Of a stretch of 64,000 nt of DNA, positions 1-8,293 are shown in pieces. The position numbers and the translations under genes are program-made. The stretch covers positions 270,130 to 334,129 of the forward strand of contig NZ_FNIL01000003.1 of NCBI RefSeq assembly GCF_900103955.1, in the 5' to 3' direction. Each line of letters begins with the position of its first letter. Position 1 is the stretch's first letter. Source of the DNA: Alkalicoccus daliensis. GTDB lineage: Bacteria > Bacillota > Bacilli > Bacillales > Salisediminibacteriaceae. The notes beneath the pieces are model-generated. The model did no database searches. It was not told the DNA's origin and was given only the letters and a program-made list of their open reading frames with translations.

Positions 1-91
1 AAATTTCGTAGTTCTCTTCTGCGCTAGTGAAATTACTGCATCCTGCCAACATCCCTGTGAATACAAATAGCATTCCTAATTTCACTTTCAT
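1..91 (-). CDS. Lipoprotein, N-terminal part only (cut by window edge)
   Basis: Read on the minus strand, an ATG at 91 preceded by a strong GGGGGGA ribosome binding site opens a frame that stays open to the window edge. The 30 visible residues form a bacterial lipoprotein signal peptide: a Lys at position 2-4, a short hydrophobic stretch and a lipobox LAGC, with Cys at about residue 18 as the predicted lipid anchor. The mature part begins SNFTSAEEN. The function cannot be told from this fragment. A solute-binding protein is one possibility, because a cre-like site lies just upstream, but that is inference. Confidence 0.75.
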   Translation of the reverse strand, partial: MKVKLGMLFVFTGMLAGCSNFTSAEENYEI

Positions 92-107
92 CCCCCCGAT
101 GAATGTA

Positions 108-121
108 GTAAAACGCTTTCA
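108..121 (-). promoter_or_regulatory. cre-like site (CcpA) upstream of the lipoprotein gene
   Basis: GTAAAACGCTTTCA matches 12 of 14 positions of the cre consensus TGWAANCGNTNWCA. It lies 17 bases upstream of the lipoprotein start, where CcpA binding would block transcription. The match is by eye. Confidence 0.45.
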
Positions 122-249
122 AAATTCATTTATTCAGAATCTGTAAATAAAACAATTGTAGCATTGTTTCAGTGAAAGATAGAATATTTTTTTGAAAAAC
201 CAAATTTCATAAAAGATGGAATTGATTCACTTAGTAACAAAAATCCAAA

Positions 250-284
250 AGAAAAGACGCTAAATCTTTTCAACAGATCAGCGC
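250..284 (-). terminator. Terminator of the TPR gene
   Basis: On the minus strand an imperfect stem (GGCGCTGATCT pairing with AGATTTAGCGTC) is followed by TTTTC. It lies about 110 bases past the stop of the TPR gene. Confidence 0.5.
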
Positions 285-391
285 CTTCTAAATAAATATT
301 TGTTTTAATAATTTCTTTTACGATTAGTATTCTTTTCTGTCCCCTGCAGGAATAACTTTCTGTTACCAAACAGCAGAACGTAAGAAATATA

Positions 392-1447
392 TCAGTCCAG
401 CTCATCCTCCACCCGTTCCATAATGATATACGGATACTCCTCATTATAATAATATGCAGTTCGGGAGGTAGCGTCGGGATTTCTTCGGGATCTGTCGTTT
501 TCCAATATATGTGACAGCCCATAATCATCCAAAGCTACTCTTAAACGCCTGATCCTCTGCGAATAGGTATCGCTTTGAATATCTGAGCTTGAAAAATGAT
601 CGATCACTTCCTCTAAAATAAGCGAATTCTCTTTGGAGCTTTTCATGAGGAAGTCCTTCAGCATTCTTGCATAATTCGCATTCAGTGTTCTTTTTTTCTG
701 ATTAAATGCAACCGAACATTCTCCATCCGAGAAATAAATAATAATGACATTCTCCGGATTATTATCAAAGGTGTCATCGCAGTCTTCCCGGGAGCAGAAG
801 GTTTTCTCTTCCTTCGTATGTTTTACAAACCCATGTCTGTGTAAATACGCTTCGTTTTCCTGAATAATATGGAAAAAGGGAGACTTCTCATACTGCTCCA
901 GTGTTTCTCCGGATGGCTCCATCTGTTCCAGCCTGTCACTCGTTTCTTTTGCAATAAACAGGCTGCTGTTCACAAGATACAGATTCGCGTGATAGAGCTG
1001 CTGGCCGTTCAGCTGCCAGTCTTCCACCTTTGGACTGCGCTGTGCATCGATTGCCTGCTGAAAATAATTCGCTGCCGTGCTGTATTCCTTTTCCGCATAA
1101 GCAAGAAACCCAAGTCTGTATAAAGCAATCGGATTCATGTTATCAAGTTTCAATACTCGTTCCAGGGTATTTTTCGCCTGATAGGGATCTTTCACATGTC
1201 CCATCTTTAAGTATGTTCCATATTTGATAAGTATTGGGAGCAGCTTTTTATTTTTAATGAACTCATACTCACTTATATCGGCAGGCTCTCTAGATTTTCC
1301 TGCTTTGACACGGGTGAGCCTGTGCATCTGCTCATATATCCCAAGAAGCTTAGAGAAGGTGCCATCGGCTGTCGCAGTGTCTCTGTTTTCTAATATTTCT
1401 TCCTCTAACATGTACAGTTCGTCTAATTTCTTCACTTGGCTTCTCAA
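392..1447 (-). CDS. TPR-repeat protein of unknown function
   Basis: A soluble protein of 351 residues with no signal peptide. Residues about 70-135 read as tetratricopeptide repeats (YLKMGHVKDPYQA, LERVLKLDNMNPIALYRLGFLAY, YSTAANYFQQAID). The start is a TTG at 1447, chosen because AGGAGGA lies 6-7 bases upstream. The C-terminal third (about 230-350) is basic and helical. It ends with a segment (RIRRLRVALDDYGLSHILEN) that could be a small winged-helix or protein-contact domain; this is inference. The gene stands alone and is followed by its own terminator. I do not recognise a named family beyond TPR, so only a protein-protein interaction role is supported. Confidence 0.7.
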   Translation of the reverse strand: MRSQVKKLDELYMLEEEILENRDTATADGTFSKLLGIYEQMHRLTRVKAGKSREPADISEYEFIKNKKLLPILIKYGTYLKMGHVKDPYQAKNTLERVLKLDNMNPIALYRLGFLAYAEKEYSTAANYFQQAIDAQRSPKVEDWQLNGQQLYHANLYLVNSSLFIAKETSDRLEQMEPSGETLEQYEKSPFFHIIQENEAYLHRHGFVKHTKEEKTFCSREDCDDTFDNNPENVIIIYFSDGECSVAFNQKKRTLNANYARMLKDFLMKSSKENSLILEEVIDHFSSSDIQSDTYSQRIRRLRVALDDYGLSHILENDRSRRNPDATSRTAYYYNEEYPYIIMERVEDELD

Positions 1448-1508
1448 TTTCGTCCTCCTGGAAATTTAGTATACAGCTGTCTATAATTTCTCACATGGAA
1501 ACTACGCT

Positions 1509-2273
1509 CTATTCGTTTTGTTTAAAATAATAAATCCAGCCTTCTTCCGCTGCTAATTCCTTCTGATCAGCCGGCGGTTCCTGCAGCTTCGGCAGAAGTT
1601 TCCCATCCGTGCCGAATGCAATTGCATAGACAGCACAGATACAGGCATCGTACGCATCTGTGCCCGGAGTGACCTCTTTCGGAAAGAACTTTCTTAAATA
1701 CTCATGCACCTCTTCAAACCGCTTTTCTTTCACTAAAGCAGGATACACTTCGATAATCACTCTGTTGTCTTCCGGCTCTGCTCCCTCAAACGGATATGTT
1801 TTAAATCCGTGCTCCTCCTGCCAGAGTTTCGTGTGGATCATCGCTCCTGTGGCGTTATTTCCGATCCGGTCATATACAGCAGACAACGGCTTTTTGCCGA
1901 ATACTTCGTACATTTCCCGGTCGGTATATCTGTAGGCAAGCGGATTATATATTTCTTTTTCCGGCTTCCCCATCGGAAGACGTTCTCCTTTAAGCAAGCG
2001 GTGAAAGGCAGAAGGATATCCCAGCGGGGCATCGACTCCGATAACGACTAAGGTGTCTTCTTCTATTTCATTTATATGCAGGCCAGGAGCTGCCTGCTGA
2101 ATGAATTCCTCTAAAGAGAATAAACTGTTCTCCGGCAGTGACAGTTCCGTCGGGGTGCCCAGCCAGGTGATTTCATTTGCAGAGAGCTCCCACCGGCATA
2201 CTGCGGCTCCATGGTTGCTCCCCATCCAGCCGCCTGCGTCCCAGCCGATTCCGATGACGTTTTTGAATTGCAT
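1509..2273 (-). CDS. DUF429 family protein (predicted RNase H-fold nuclease)
   Basis: A protein of 254 residues with the DUF429 layout. The N-terminal strand GIGWDAGGW carries an Asp of the kind that opens RNase H-like folds. A central strand VVIGVDAPLGYP carries a second Asp. A conserved region RYTDREMYE and the C-terminal GTDAYDACICAVYA follow. DUF429 proteins are predicted nucleases, but their substrate is unknown. The ATG at 2273 is preferred over the upstream TTG because AAAGGAG sits 9 bases before it. The gene is monocistronic. The family call comes from the two Asp motifs and the DAYDA helix. Confidence 0.75.
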   Translation of the reverse strand: MQFKNVIGIGWDAGGWMGSNHGAAVCRWELSANEITWLGTPTELSLPENSLFSLEEFIQQAAPGLHINEIEEDTLVVIGVDAPLGYPSAFHRLLKGERLPMGKPEKEIYNPLAYRYTDREMYEVFGKKPLSAVYDRIGNNATGAMIHTKLWQEEHGFKTYPFEGAEPEDNRVIIEVYPALVKEKRFEEVHEYLRKFFPKEVTPGTDAYDACICAVYAIAFGTDGKLLPKLQEPPADQKELAAEEGWIYYFKQNE

Positions 2274-2368
2274 GCGCTTCAAACTCCTTTGGACTCTGTT
2301 AAAATTTATTATACTATTGAACGCTGATGAATAGCTGATTTAATTGGCATAGTTTTTCTATATAAAAT

Positions 2369-2404
2369 AAGGAGATATCCCACAATGCTGTGAGACATCT
2401 CCTT
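2369..2404 (-). terminator. Terminator of the csbD-like gene
   Basis: AAGGAGAT and ATCTCCTT form the outer stem and CCACA/TGTG an inner stem. On the minus strand TTATTTTATA follows, just past the csbD-like stop codon. Confidence 0.6.
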
Positions 2405-2434
2405 AAGCACAAGCTAAGTATAGTTAAAATCATT

Positions 2435-2608
2435 TTAAAGGTTTTCTTTCACATCCCCTGTTTTTTCTCTCGCTTTTCCTTTCACTTTATCTGACTTACC
2501 TTCCCGCTTCATCTTGTCATTCTTCGTTATTTCTCCTGTCTTTTCCTTCGCCACACCTTTTGCCATTCCACCTGCGCCTTTTGCTTTATCTGCTTTTCCA
2601 TCCGCCAT
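2435..2608 (-). CDS. CsbD family small stress protein
   Basis: A very small, Lys- and Gly-rich hydrophilic protein of 57 residues starting MADGKADKAKG. It shows the CsbD pattern KGxAKEKTGE...KxKGKAREKTGDVKE, in which a helix motif is repeated. CsbD proteins are SigmaB-controlled general stress proteins of unknown biochemical role. The ATG at 2608 follows GAAGGG at suitable spacing, and the longer in-frame reading upstream has no RBS. A SigmaB-like promoter lies 46 bases upstream and a terminator follows, so it is a single-gene unit. Confidence 0.85.
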   Translation of the reverse strand: MADGKADKAKGAGGMAKGVAKEKTGEITKNDKMKREGKSDKVKGKAREKTGDVKENL

Positions 2609-2653
2609 AAAAAACCCTTCTTTCCAGTTTGAATTTTGTGTCTTAGCAGGAAA

Positions 2654-2679
2654 CTTCCCGATTTGTGACAATAACAAAC
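2654..2679 (-). promoter_or_regulatory. SigmaB-like promoter of the csbD-like gene
   Basis: On the minus strand GTTTGT, a 14-base spacer and GGGAAG approximate the SigmaB consensus GTTTAA-N12..15-GGGWAW. The position, about 46 bases before the ATG, fits. Confidence 0.5.
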
Positions 2680-2806
2680 CCTCCGATTTAGTGAATGGTT
2701 TCTCTTACTCACATATCAATATCATGGGGATTCCTCCATTTTTTGTAACTTCCGCTGTTTCTCTTGCGACTAAAGTGATAAGTAAAGAAAAATGGAGGTT
2801 TTTCTT

Positions 2807-3751
2807 ATGAAAAGAAAACATTATGTTCTTTTCCTTCTTCTTGCAGCGGTACTTATTGTACTGGGTGCATGCATGAATCAGGCTGACAATAATCAGACGG
2901 CAGATAACCGAAATACAGAGGAAGCTGTAGATGATGGCGGAGGTCTCATCGAGTCGAATGAAGAGGCAGCGGATGCCCCGGCGGAAGAAGACGGGGCACA
3001 GGAGGATTTTCCGGAAAGCGAGGAAGCACCGACTGCCGATCAGACCGGCCAGATGGTCATTTACAATGGGCATATCTCGATCGAAGTGGATAATTACGAT
3101 GCTATCCAGTCTGCCATTCAAGAGCAGGTCGATAGTATGAGTGGATATGTCGTAGAGTCCAACGTGCAGCAGGCAGGGGAGAACGAAGAGCGGAGCGGAA
3201 GAATCGTTGTCAGGATTCCTCAGGAGCATTTCCATCCGTTTCTTCAGGAACTGGAATCTGCCAGTACGACGGTGGTGGAACAATCCACAAGCGGAAATGA
3301 TGTATCAGAAGAATACGTCGATCTGGAATCCCGGCTCCGATCGCAGGAGGTCGTGGAAGAAAGGCTGCTGACCTTCCTGGGAGAAGCAGAGTCGACGGAA
3401 GATCTGCTTGCGATTTCTCAGGACCTGGAAGAGGTACAGAGTGAAATCGAACGGGTGACCGGACGAATGAATTATCTGGAAAACCAGGTGGCGTTTTCTA
3501 CTGTCACGATCGAGATACAGGAACGAGCGGTGCACGTGGATCAGATGCAGGATCAGGAGTCGCTGCATACCTTTGAACGTGCGCAGAGCCTGTTTATGAA
3601 CACCGTGAACTTCCTGCTTACAGCATTATCCCAAGTGGTAGTTTTCCTGATCGGATTATCCCCGGTGATTGTGCCGCTTGCTGTGATTGCAGGAGCTGTC
3701 TACTGGTTTACCCGGCGCCGGAAAAAGAAGGAACAGAAAAGGCAGGAGTAA
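2807..3751 (+). CDS. DUF4349-type lipoprotein
   Basis: A lipoprotein of 314 residues. The signal peptide MKRKHYVLFLLLAAVLIVLGAC has the lipobox LGAC. A Glu/Asp-rich linker spans about residues 25-80. The body (about 85-250) has the DUF4349 pattern: MVIYNGHISIEVDNYD, SGYVVESN, GRIVVRIPQEHF, then a coiled coil with DLESRLRSQE, LLAISQDLEEVQSEIERVTGRMNYLENQ and VAFSTVTIEI. A C-terminal transmembrane helix (about 270-300) ends in a Lys/Arg-rich tail. It is therefore probably anchored at both ends on the outer face of the membrane. The ATG at 2807 is chosen because TGGAGG lies directly upstream. The function of DUF4349 is unknown. Confidence 0.85.
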   Translation: MKRKHYVLFLLLAAVLIVLGACMNQADNNQTADNRNTEEAVDDGGGLIESNEEAADAPAEEDGAQEDFPESEEAPTADQTGQMVIYNGHISIEVDNYDAIQSAIQEQVDSMSGYVVESNVQQAGENEERSGRIVVRIPQEHFHPFLQELESASTTVVEQSTSGNDVSEEYVDLESRLRSQEVVEERLLTFLGEAESTEDLLAISQDLEEVQSEIERVTGRMNYLENQVAFSTVTIEIQERAVHVDQMQDQESLHTFERAQSLFMNTVNFLLTALSQVVVFLIGLSPVIVPLAVIAGAVYWFTRRRKKKEQKRQE

Positions 3752-3803
3752 GCAGATATACGCAGTATTTGCAGAGTTGCTTCCCTTCTTTAGTAGCTCG
3801 CGA

Positions 3804-3836
3804 AAAAAGCAAAGCTGGTCAACAGCTTTGCTTTTT
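3804..3836 (+). terminator. Rho-independent terminator after the DUF4349 gene
   Basis: A perfect stem of 14 pairs (AAAAAGCAAAGCTG/CAGCTTTGCTTTTT) with a 5-base loop and built-in T-run. Confidence 0.85.
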
Positions 3837-4118
3837 AATCCTGATTCACTATTATTTTGAAACTGCTTCAGAATGAGGGACATTTTCTTGACGGCGATGA
3901 GGATTAGCATCGATGACTAGCGGTTCATAGCTTTAAAGAAGGTAAACAGTGTCTTATAATTCGTTTGTGTCACCCACGCCTATATGATCGGCTAATTCCA
4001 AAATCAAAGAGCACTTCACCTTAACTGGCTGGGTGCTCTTTTTCCATGGAAATATAAGCGTTCTGTTTTAAATACAATCCTCAGATCTAATTCGCAAGCA
4101 GGTTAATAACAGTCTGGA
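3837..4118. other. Intergenic stretch at the left edge of the accessory island
   Basis: About 280 bases without a gene. The only structure I see is a second hairpin with T-run at 4006-4043 (AAAGAGCAC/GTGCTCTTT). Base composition drops in GC from here rightward. Confidence 0.5.
4006..4043 (+). terminator. Terminator-like hairpin
   Basis: AAAGAGCAC (4006-4014) pairs with GTGCTCTTT (4033-4041), followed by T. No gene ends directly before it on either strand within 250 bases on the plus side. On the minus side it could end the gene at 4119. Confidence 0.5.
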
Positions 4119-4853
4119 TTAATAGGTTTGAATCCTAAAAACAATTCCCAATCGTTTTGCATTTGTCCAGTTTTCGAAGTCTTGAAGCGGAATCCACTTA
4201 GCGCTTTCTTCCATGTCAATCATCTGATCTGACTCGACCGCATATAAATCCTGTGCGTGCATAGGGTCATTGACTGTCCATTTTCGATCAAATACATCGT
4301 TTGCCATAGCAAGTGCTAATTCCACAATCGCCATGCTGTTAATACTGATTCCTTCGTTCTCTAATTGAAAAGGCAATGCCTCTGTCAGCATTAAATTTGC
4401 GTTATATAATTCGTCTGCCTTCGCTTCAATAGCTCCCTTGCCGCCTGTAATGACATAGTAATGGAGCCCATTGTCTTCGGTGAGTTCTACCAGCTGAATT
4501 GTCTGGTTAGCCATAAAGATTCCTGCACTATCTAGAAATTCTCCGGTCATGTTGGTGATGCGAGCGTTTCTATCGTAAAAGCTCTTCACAATACTGCTTG
4601 CGCAGCCCCCGGATAAGGTATAAATCGTTGGATCCTCGTTGTAACTGTCTTCAAACGCTTCATATCCCAAATTATTTCGCAGCGTATTATACATCAAGAC
4701 CGTGTTCTGTGTTGGCACCATTTGAACAAAAGTTTGTTGTAGATTCTGATTATCTTGAGGCATAAATGTTCCCATTGGATAGATTCCCCCATAATCTACA
4801 ATGTTCTGATATTCAGACCTCTCACTTTCAAAAATTTTACTCTCTCTAATCAT
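4119..4853 (-). CDS. Unknown cytoplasmic protein
   Basis: A protein of 244 residues that I do not recognise. It has no signal peptide and no obvious membrane helix. It starts MIRESKIFESERSEYQ after a GGGGAT RBS. Regions of note are a Cys in LSGGCASSIVKSFYDRN (about 80-97), a compact strand-rich block IQLVELTEDNGLHYYVITGG (about 118-137), and an Ala/Leu-rich helix MAIVELALAMANDVFD. It lies 51 bases downstream of the membrane/coiled-coil gene at 4905-5792, on the same strand, so the two are probably cotranscribed. Its GC is slightly below that of the core genes. It is an accessory gene of unknown role. Confidence 0.6.
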   Translation of the reverse strand: MIRESKIFESERSEYQNIVDYGGIYPMGTFMPQDNQNLQQTFVQMVPTQNTVLMYNTLRNNLGYEAFEDSYNEDPTIYTLSGGCASSIVKSFYDRNARITNMTGEFLDSAGIFMANQTIQLVELTEDNGLHYYVITGGKGAIEAKADELYNANLMLTEALPFQLENEGISINSMAIVELALAMANDVFDRKWTVNDPMHAQDLYAVESDQMIDMEESAKWIPLQDFENWTNAKRLGIVFRIQTY

Positions 4854-4904
4854 TTCATCCCCTGCTTCCGTTAGTATTTTAATTTAATTATGTGCAATTT
4901 ACAT

Positions 4905-5792
4905 TTAAAATTTTCTTGCTCTCTTAGCTGCTGCATCAGCTTCACGCTGCTTTGCATTTGCCAGATTTACTTTTTCTTGAAAATAATGTGTCCTGCTATT
5001 ATACTGCGCCTGTTCAATTGCACGCCTTTTTGCAAAGTCAGCTTCTTCCTGCCTTTTTTTTGCCTGCCATTGAGCCTCAGCTTGTAACCTTTGTTTATTA
5101 GCAAAATCAGCTTCTTCTTTTCTTATTTGCTCCAGCCGTTGAGCTTCAGCTTGCAGCCTTTGTTTATCGGCGAAATCAGCTTCTTCTTTTCTCTTTCGCT
5201 CTTGTTGCTGCCTGTCAGCTTCTTGCATTAGGTGAGACTCCCAGAGCGGGGGAGTTTGTAATCCTCGCATAGAATTTGAATTTCTTGAATTCCCATTACC
5301 AGAATTACTTGGCTCCTTTTGAATCATTACTTTATTAATTATCTTCGCAGATAAAATAGCAAGTATGCCCGGCAAACCAATTACTATGCCCAGCTGTATA
5401 ATTGCTTCTCCTACATGATCAGCATCCAGCGACCCGTTGAAAGTATACTCAATCGTAATAAAAAAGATGATAAAACCGATTACAGTTCCATAAATCCGGT
5501 GCCATTTGAAGGAACCGGCTCTATCAACTGGATTAGGCTGTATGTTTCGTTTATTCAATATTAATTTGATTAACCAAATGCTGAATAATCCAGCTGGAAT
5601 CGCCAGTATTATGCCATACACTCCTAAGGAGAACTCCACAGTGTGAGAGCTGTAAAGTCCTTCCTCTAATATTATTTCTCTAGTGAGAATTTTATTAAGC
5701 AGCTTATTGAATGCAAATGTCAAAATAATCGTCAGAATAATAACCGATCGGGTGTGGCTTTGTAAAACTTTCTGCATGTTCCACTTATTCAT
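4905..5792 (-). CDS. Membrane protein with C-terminal coiled-coil repeats
   Basis: A protein of 295 residues in two halves. Residues 17-148 hold four predicted membrane helices (about 17-33, 54-78, 98-113, 127-148). Residues about 190-295 form a highly charged Ala/Gln/Glu/Lys/Arg coiled coil with a degenerate repeat of about 23 residues, EADFADKQRLQAEAQ, EADFANKQRLQAEAQ and EADFAKRRAIEQAQ. The ATG at 5792 overlaps the stop of a decayed reading frame upstream (ATGAATAA), so translation may once have been coupled. No family is recognised. The layout suggests a membrane anchor with a cytoplasmic scaffold. The next gene (4119-4853) may act with it. Confidence 0.65.
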   Translation of the reverse strand: MNKWNMQKVLQSHTRSVIILTIILTFAFNKLLNKILTREIILEEGLYSSHTVEFSLGVYGIILAIPAGLFSIWLIKLILNKRNIQPNPVDRAGSFKWHRIYGTVIGFIIFFITIEYTFNGSLDADHVGEAIIQLGIVIGLPGILAILSAKIINKVMIQKEPSNSGNGNSRNSNSMRGLQTPPLWESHLMQEADRQQQERKRKEEADFADKQRLQAEAQRLEQIRKEEADFANKQRLQAEAQWQAKKRQEEADFAKRRAIEQAQYNSRTHYFQEKVNLANAKQREADAAAKRARKF

Positions 5793-5991
5793 TTTTCTCA
5801 GCCCATTTCTTATATTTATCTGTCTCTACATTCCTTAATTCCTCCTTTCGATATAAGTCATCATTATTCACTGCAAAATAAATCGAAAAATGATTCTTTC
5901 CGAAAAAGAAGTAGTTACCAATCTTTGTTCTATAGTAGCTGCTTAACTTAAGCAGCCTATGTTTTAATTCTTTAAGTATTTCGATATAGCT
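5785..5991 (-). pseudogene. Truncated paralogue of the gene at 6142-6690
   Basis: A minus-strand frame stays open between a TGA at 5992-5994 and a TAA at 5785-5787 but has no ATG start. Its translation includes YYRTKIGNYFFFGKNHF and VNNDDL. These align with YKTKNGNYFFFVKNEF and VNGDDL in the intact protein 400 bases upstream. The reading frame breaks on both sides. Upstream (6000-6120) fragments such as RQGIIVIHNDGLVEAI appear in another frame. It is best read as the 3' relic of a duplicated gene. Confidence 0.6.
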
Positions 5992-6141
5992 TCAACTAAG
6001 CCATCATTATGGATAACGATAATACCTTGCCTCTCCTTTAATTAAATCATTAACCAGTTTTTCAAAACCCTTTGTCTGTTAAGTGGTCAAAAAATAAATT
6101 TATTACTTTTATTTCGATCTTAATCTCCCCTTCCCCGTTAT

Positions 6142-6690
6142 TTACTCCTCCTCCATTTCGAAGTAAGGATCATTTTGCATAATTCCTTCTTTATAAAGGC
6201 TTCGGTATTTATCCACAATTAGTTTTTCAATAAAGCTACTGTTTGTTTCTTTGCTTTCAGTTAACATCATCTCTAAATACCAACTTGCTTTTTCAGACAT
6301 ATAAACTTTTTTTTGCACCTTTTTATTTTCATCTTTTTCATTCCGAATCAGTTCGGGGAAAAACTTACCGACAGCTATTTTTGATTCAAGATCAGATGCA
6401 ATAACTTCACTTGCAAATTGAACTGCTAACTCGTAAGTAGCAGGTATAATTTTTTCTTCTGTCACATCCATGAGTTCGAATTTCGGATTTAAATCATCTC
6501 CATTCACATCAACGTAAGTAGGAAACTCATTCTTAACAAAAAAGAAGTAATTCCCATTTTTTGTTTTATAAAGCTGTTTTAGTTGGTTTACATAAGCACC
6601 TTTTTCATATTGATTCTCGCTTATTTTTTGTTCACAGATTTTTTTAGCCGTTTCTGTATTATAAACAGCCCCATTGATTACTTTTTTCAT
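6142..6690 (-). CDS. Unknown AT-rich accessory protein with operator-controlled promoter
   Basis: A protein of 182 residues starting MKKVINGAVYNTETAKKI. The ATG at 6690 follows GGAGAGAAAG. It reads as a soluble alpha/beta N-terminal part with LYKTKNGNYFFFVKNEF (about 40-57), like small phage or conjugative-element proteins that begin with a lookup of a Tyr/Asn-rich strand. A Lys/Glu-rich helical C-terminal half has SEKASWYLEMMLTESKETN, which resembles a ribbon-helix-helix-like or oligomerisation segment (inference). No known domain is assigned. A clear SigmaA promoter with a 16-base palindrome lies about 90 bases upstream, and a decayed paralogue lies downstream. Confidence 0.65.
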   Translation of the reverse strand: MKKVINGAVYNTETAKKICEQKISENQYEKGAYVNQLKQLYKTKNGNYFFFVKNEFPTYVDVNGDDLNPKFELMDVTEEKIIPATYELAVQFASEVIASDLESKIAVGKFFPELIRNEKDENKKVQKKVYMSEKASWYLEMMLTESKETNSSFIEKLIVDKYRSLYKEGIMQNDPYFEMEEE

Positions 6691-6779
6691 TTCTTTCTCT
6701 CCATTCACTAGTGAATTAGCATTTAATAATACTACTAAAAATATGTTGACTGTAGGTTTAGTTCTATATCAATACATTT

Positions 6780-6808
6780 ACTATAATACAGACTTAGTAC
6801 TAAGTCAA
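6780..6808 (-). promoter_or_regulatory. SigmaA promoter with palindromic operator
   Basis: On the minus strand TTGACT, a spacer of exactly 17 bases and TATAGT form a strong SigmaA-type promoter for the gene at 6142-6690. The perfect 16-base palindrome GACTTAGTACTAAGTC (6791-6806) covers part of the -35 box and the spacer, the usual place for a repressor. The repressor is unknown, and no candidate lies next to it. Confidence 0.75.
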
Positions 6809-7627
6809 TCAAATGAAGGAATTTATTTTTAAATCTTACTTATACTAAAAAAATTTACTTTTATGGAAATCCATAATTTAATGCTGCATTTAGCGGACCA
6901 AGAATTTTAGCGGTACTTTAGTACTCTTTAACATCCCGGAACAAATTTTTGCAAATATCTTTCGAGTGCTACACGATTGTAAAGAACGGTTGCAGTCAAG
7001 ACACTCCCTTGCTAAGGATAGTCACCTCTAATCCTCGAAAATCATAAAACCTTTATTCTTTGTACTCTCTAGAAATTCTCTGATTCACTATTAACCATTT
7101 TTAATAAATGCACATATTCAATACATTTATTTCTTCAGGCTCTGCAACCATCATGTTTAAAATGGAATGTTTATTTGCTTTTTTCTTTTCAATATTTTTA
7201 ATTTAGAAATACTACATTGACCTAATGCCACGCTATTTAATGCATATTTGAATTATTTTGTTTTCTTGCATTTTAAAAATATTCTTTTTATTCATTTTCA
7301 TCCCCCTCTTATTTACTAAATTCTCCTATAAAGTCTTATCTTCGATCCTTTATACAGGTTTTTATCACTGTTTATCTATAAAATTTTAAGGTCTTAAATT
7401 ACGTTCGACATTATCTTCAAAAATAAATATTACACTATAACCTATTTATACTATAAAATTAGATCTAAAGACACCTATAATTGAAATTCCACATAATTAT
7501 TTTGACTTATTTTTGTAATTAATATAAATATAAGTTAATTTATAGTGTTATAATACTCACTTAGATACTTAAATAAGGAAAATAAAATGGTTATTATGAC
7601 TTATGTATATTTATTAGGTATTAAAAT
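6809..7627. other. AT-rich stretch without a recognisable gene
   Basis: About 820 bases of very AT-rich DNA with stops in all frames. I see no intact gene, tRNA or repeat here. It is probably degraded accessory DNA. Confidence 0.5.
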
Positions 7628-8273
7628 ATGTTAAAAGATAATAAACTAATAAAAGAATTTCTCATGGGACAAAATGATGTAAAAAAATGCTTTCCATATG
7701 CTGAAGAATTACATAATAAAAAGGCAGCAATTATAAACCAATTTAGAAGGCTGGATATTCCTCGCAAGAAAATGATTTTATCTCAGACTATGTAATTGGA
7801 AAAGTAGTAGAATTCGGTTTCAAATATTTTCTAGAAGAGAATTTTTAATATCAGCTTTAGTGTTGATCTTGAAGTTTGGATGACCCACACACTCATGATG
7901 AAGCAAATGATATGTCTACTATATTTATAAACGGGAAAAAAAATTATCTTAATTTAAAACTGAAATCAAAGGAAGCAGACGTTTTTCAAAGTGGCTCATA
8001 GTTGAAAAGCAAGAGTTCAAAGATTTCGGTACAAAAATATATTTGATTAGTATACTAGTAGGAATACTAGACGGAAAGGAATTCGAAGAAGACCCTTATC
8101 ATTTTCTTTCTCATGACTGGAAAGTTACTATCTTAGGCTGTGCTTTGAACAAAGATTTAGTAGATCCTGTTACTTAGAAAGGCTGGAATACATTTATTAA
8201 AATTGTATCTAAATACTCTCTCTAGCCTGATATAAAAAGTAAATTAAAAAAGACTGCAGATAAGTTCCTTTAA
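7628..8273 (+). pseudogene. Decayed gene, several frameshifts and stops
   Basis: From the ATG at 7628 the frame reads MLKDNKLIKEFLMGQND... for about 55 codons and stops. Coding-like sequence then continues in shifted frames: IFINGKKNYLNLKLKSKEAD near 7930, then FKDFGTKIYLISILVGILDGKEFEEDPYHFLSHDWKVTILG (8020-8140), and TFIKIVSKYSL before the hairpin at 8250. The pattern of a basic strand NYLNLKLKS followed by ILVGILDG and a VTILG strand resembles small restriction-type PD-(D/E)XK nucleases. That is a weak inference. Confidence 0.5.
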
Positions 8274-8293
8274 AAGGATTTGTCTACAGTCTT
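8250..8293. terminator. Long hairpin closing the decayed gene
   Basis: A nearly perfect stem of about 22 pairs beginning AAGACTG and ending CAGTCTT, with mismatches at three or four positions. T-rich sequence follows on the plus strand and A-rich sequence precedes it, so it could work in both directions. Confidence 0.7.

Noticed and set aside
1809..2051. Extra small frames inside the DUF429 gene
   Set aside because: Antisense or overlapping frames without RBS. The 254-residue minus-strand frame explains the region.
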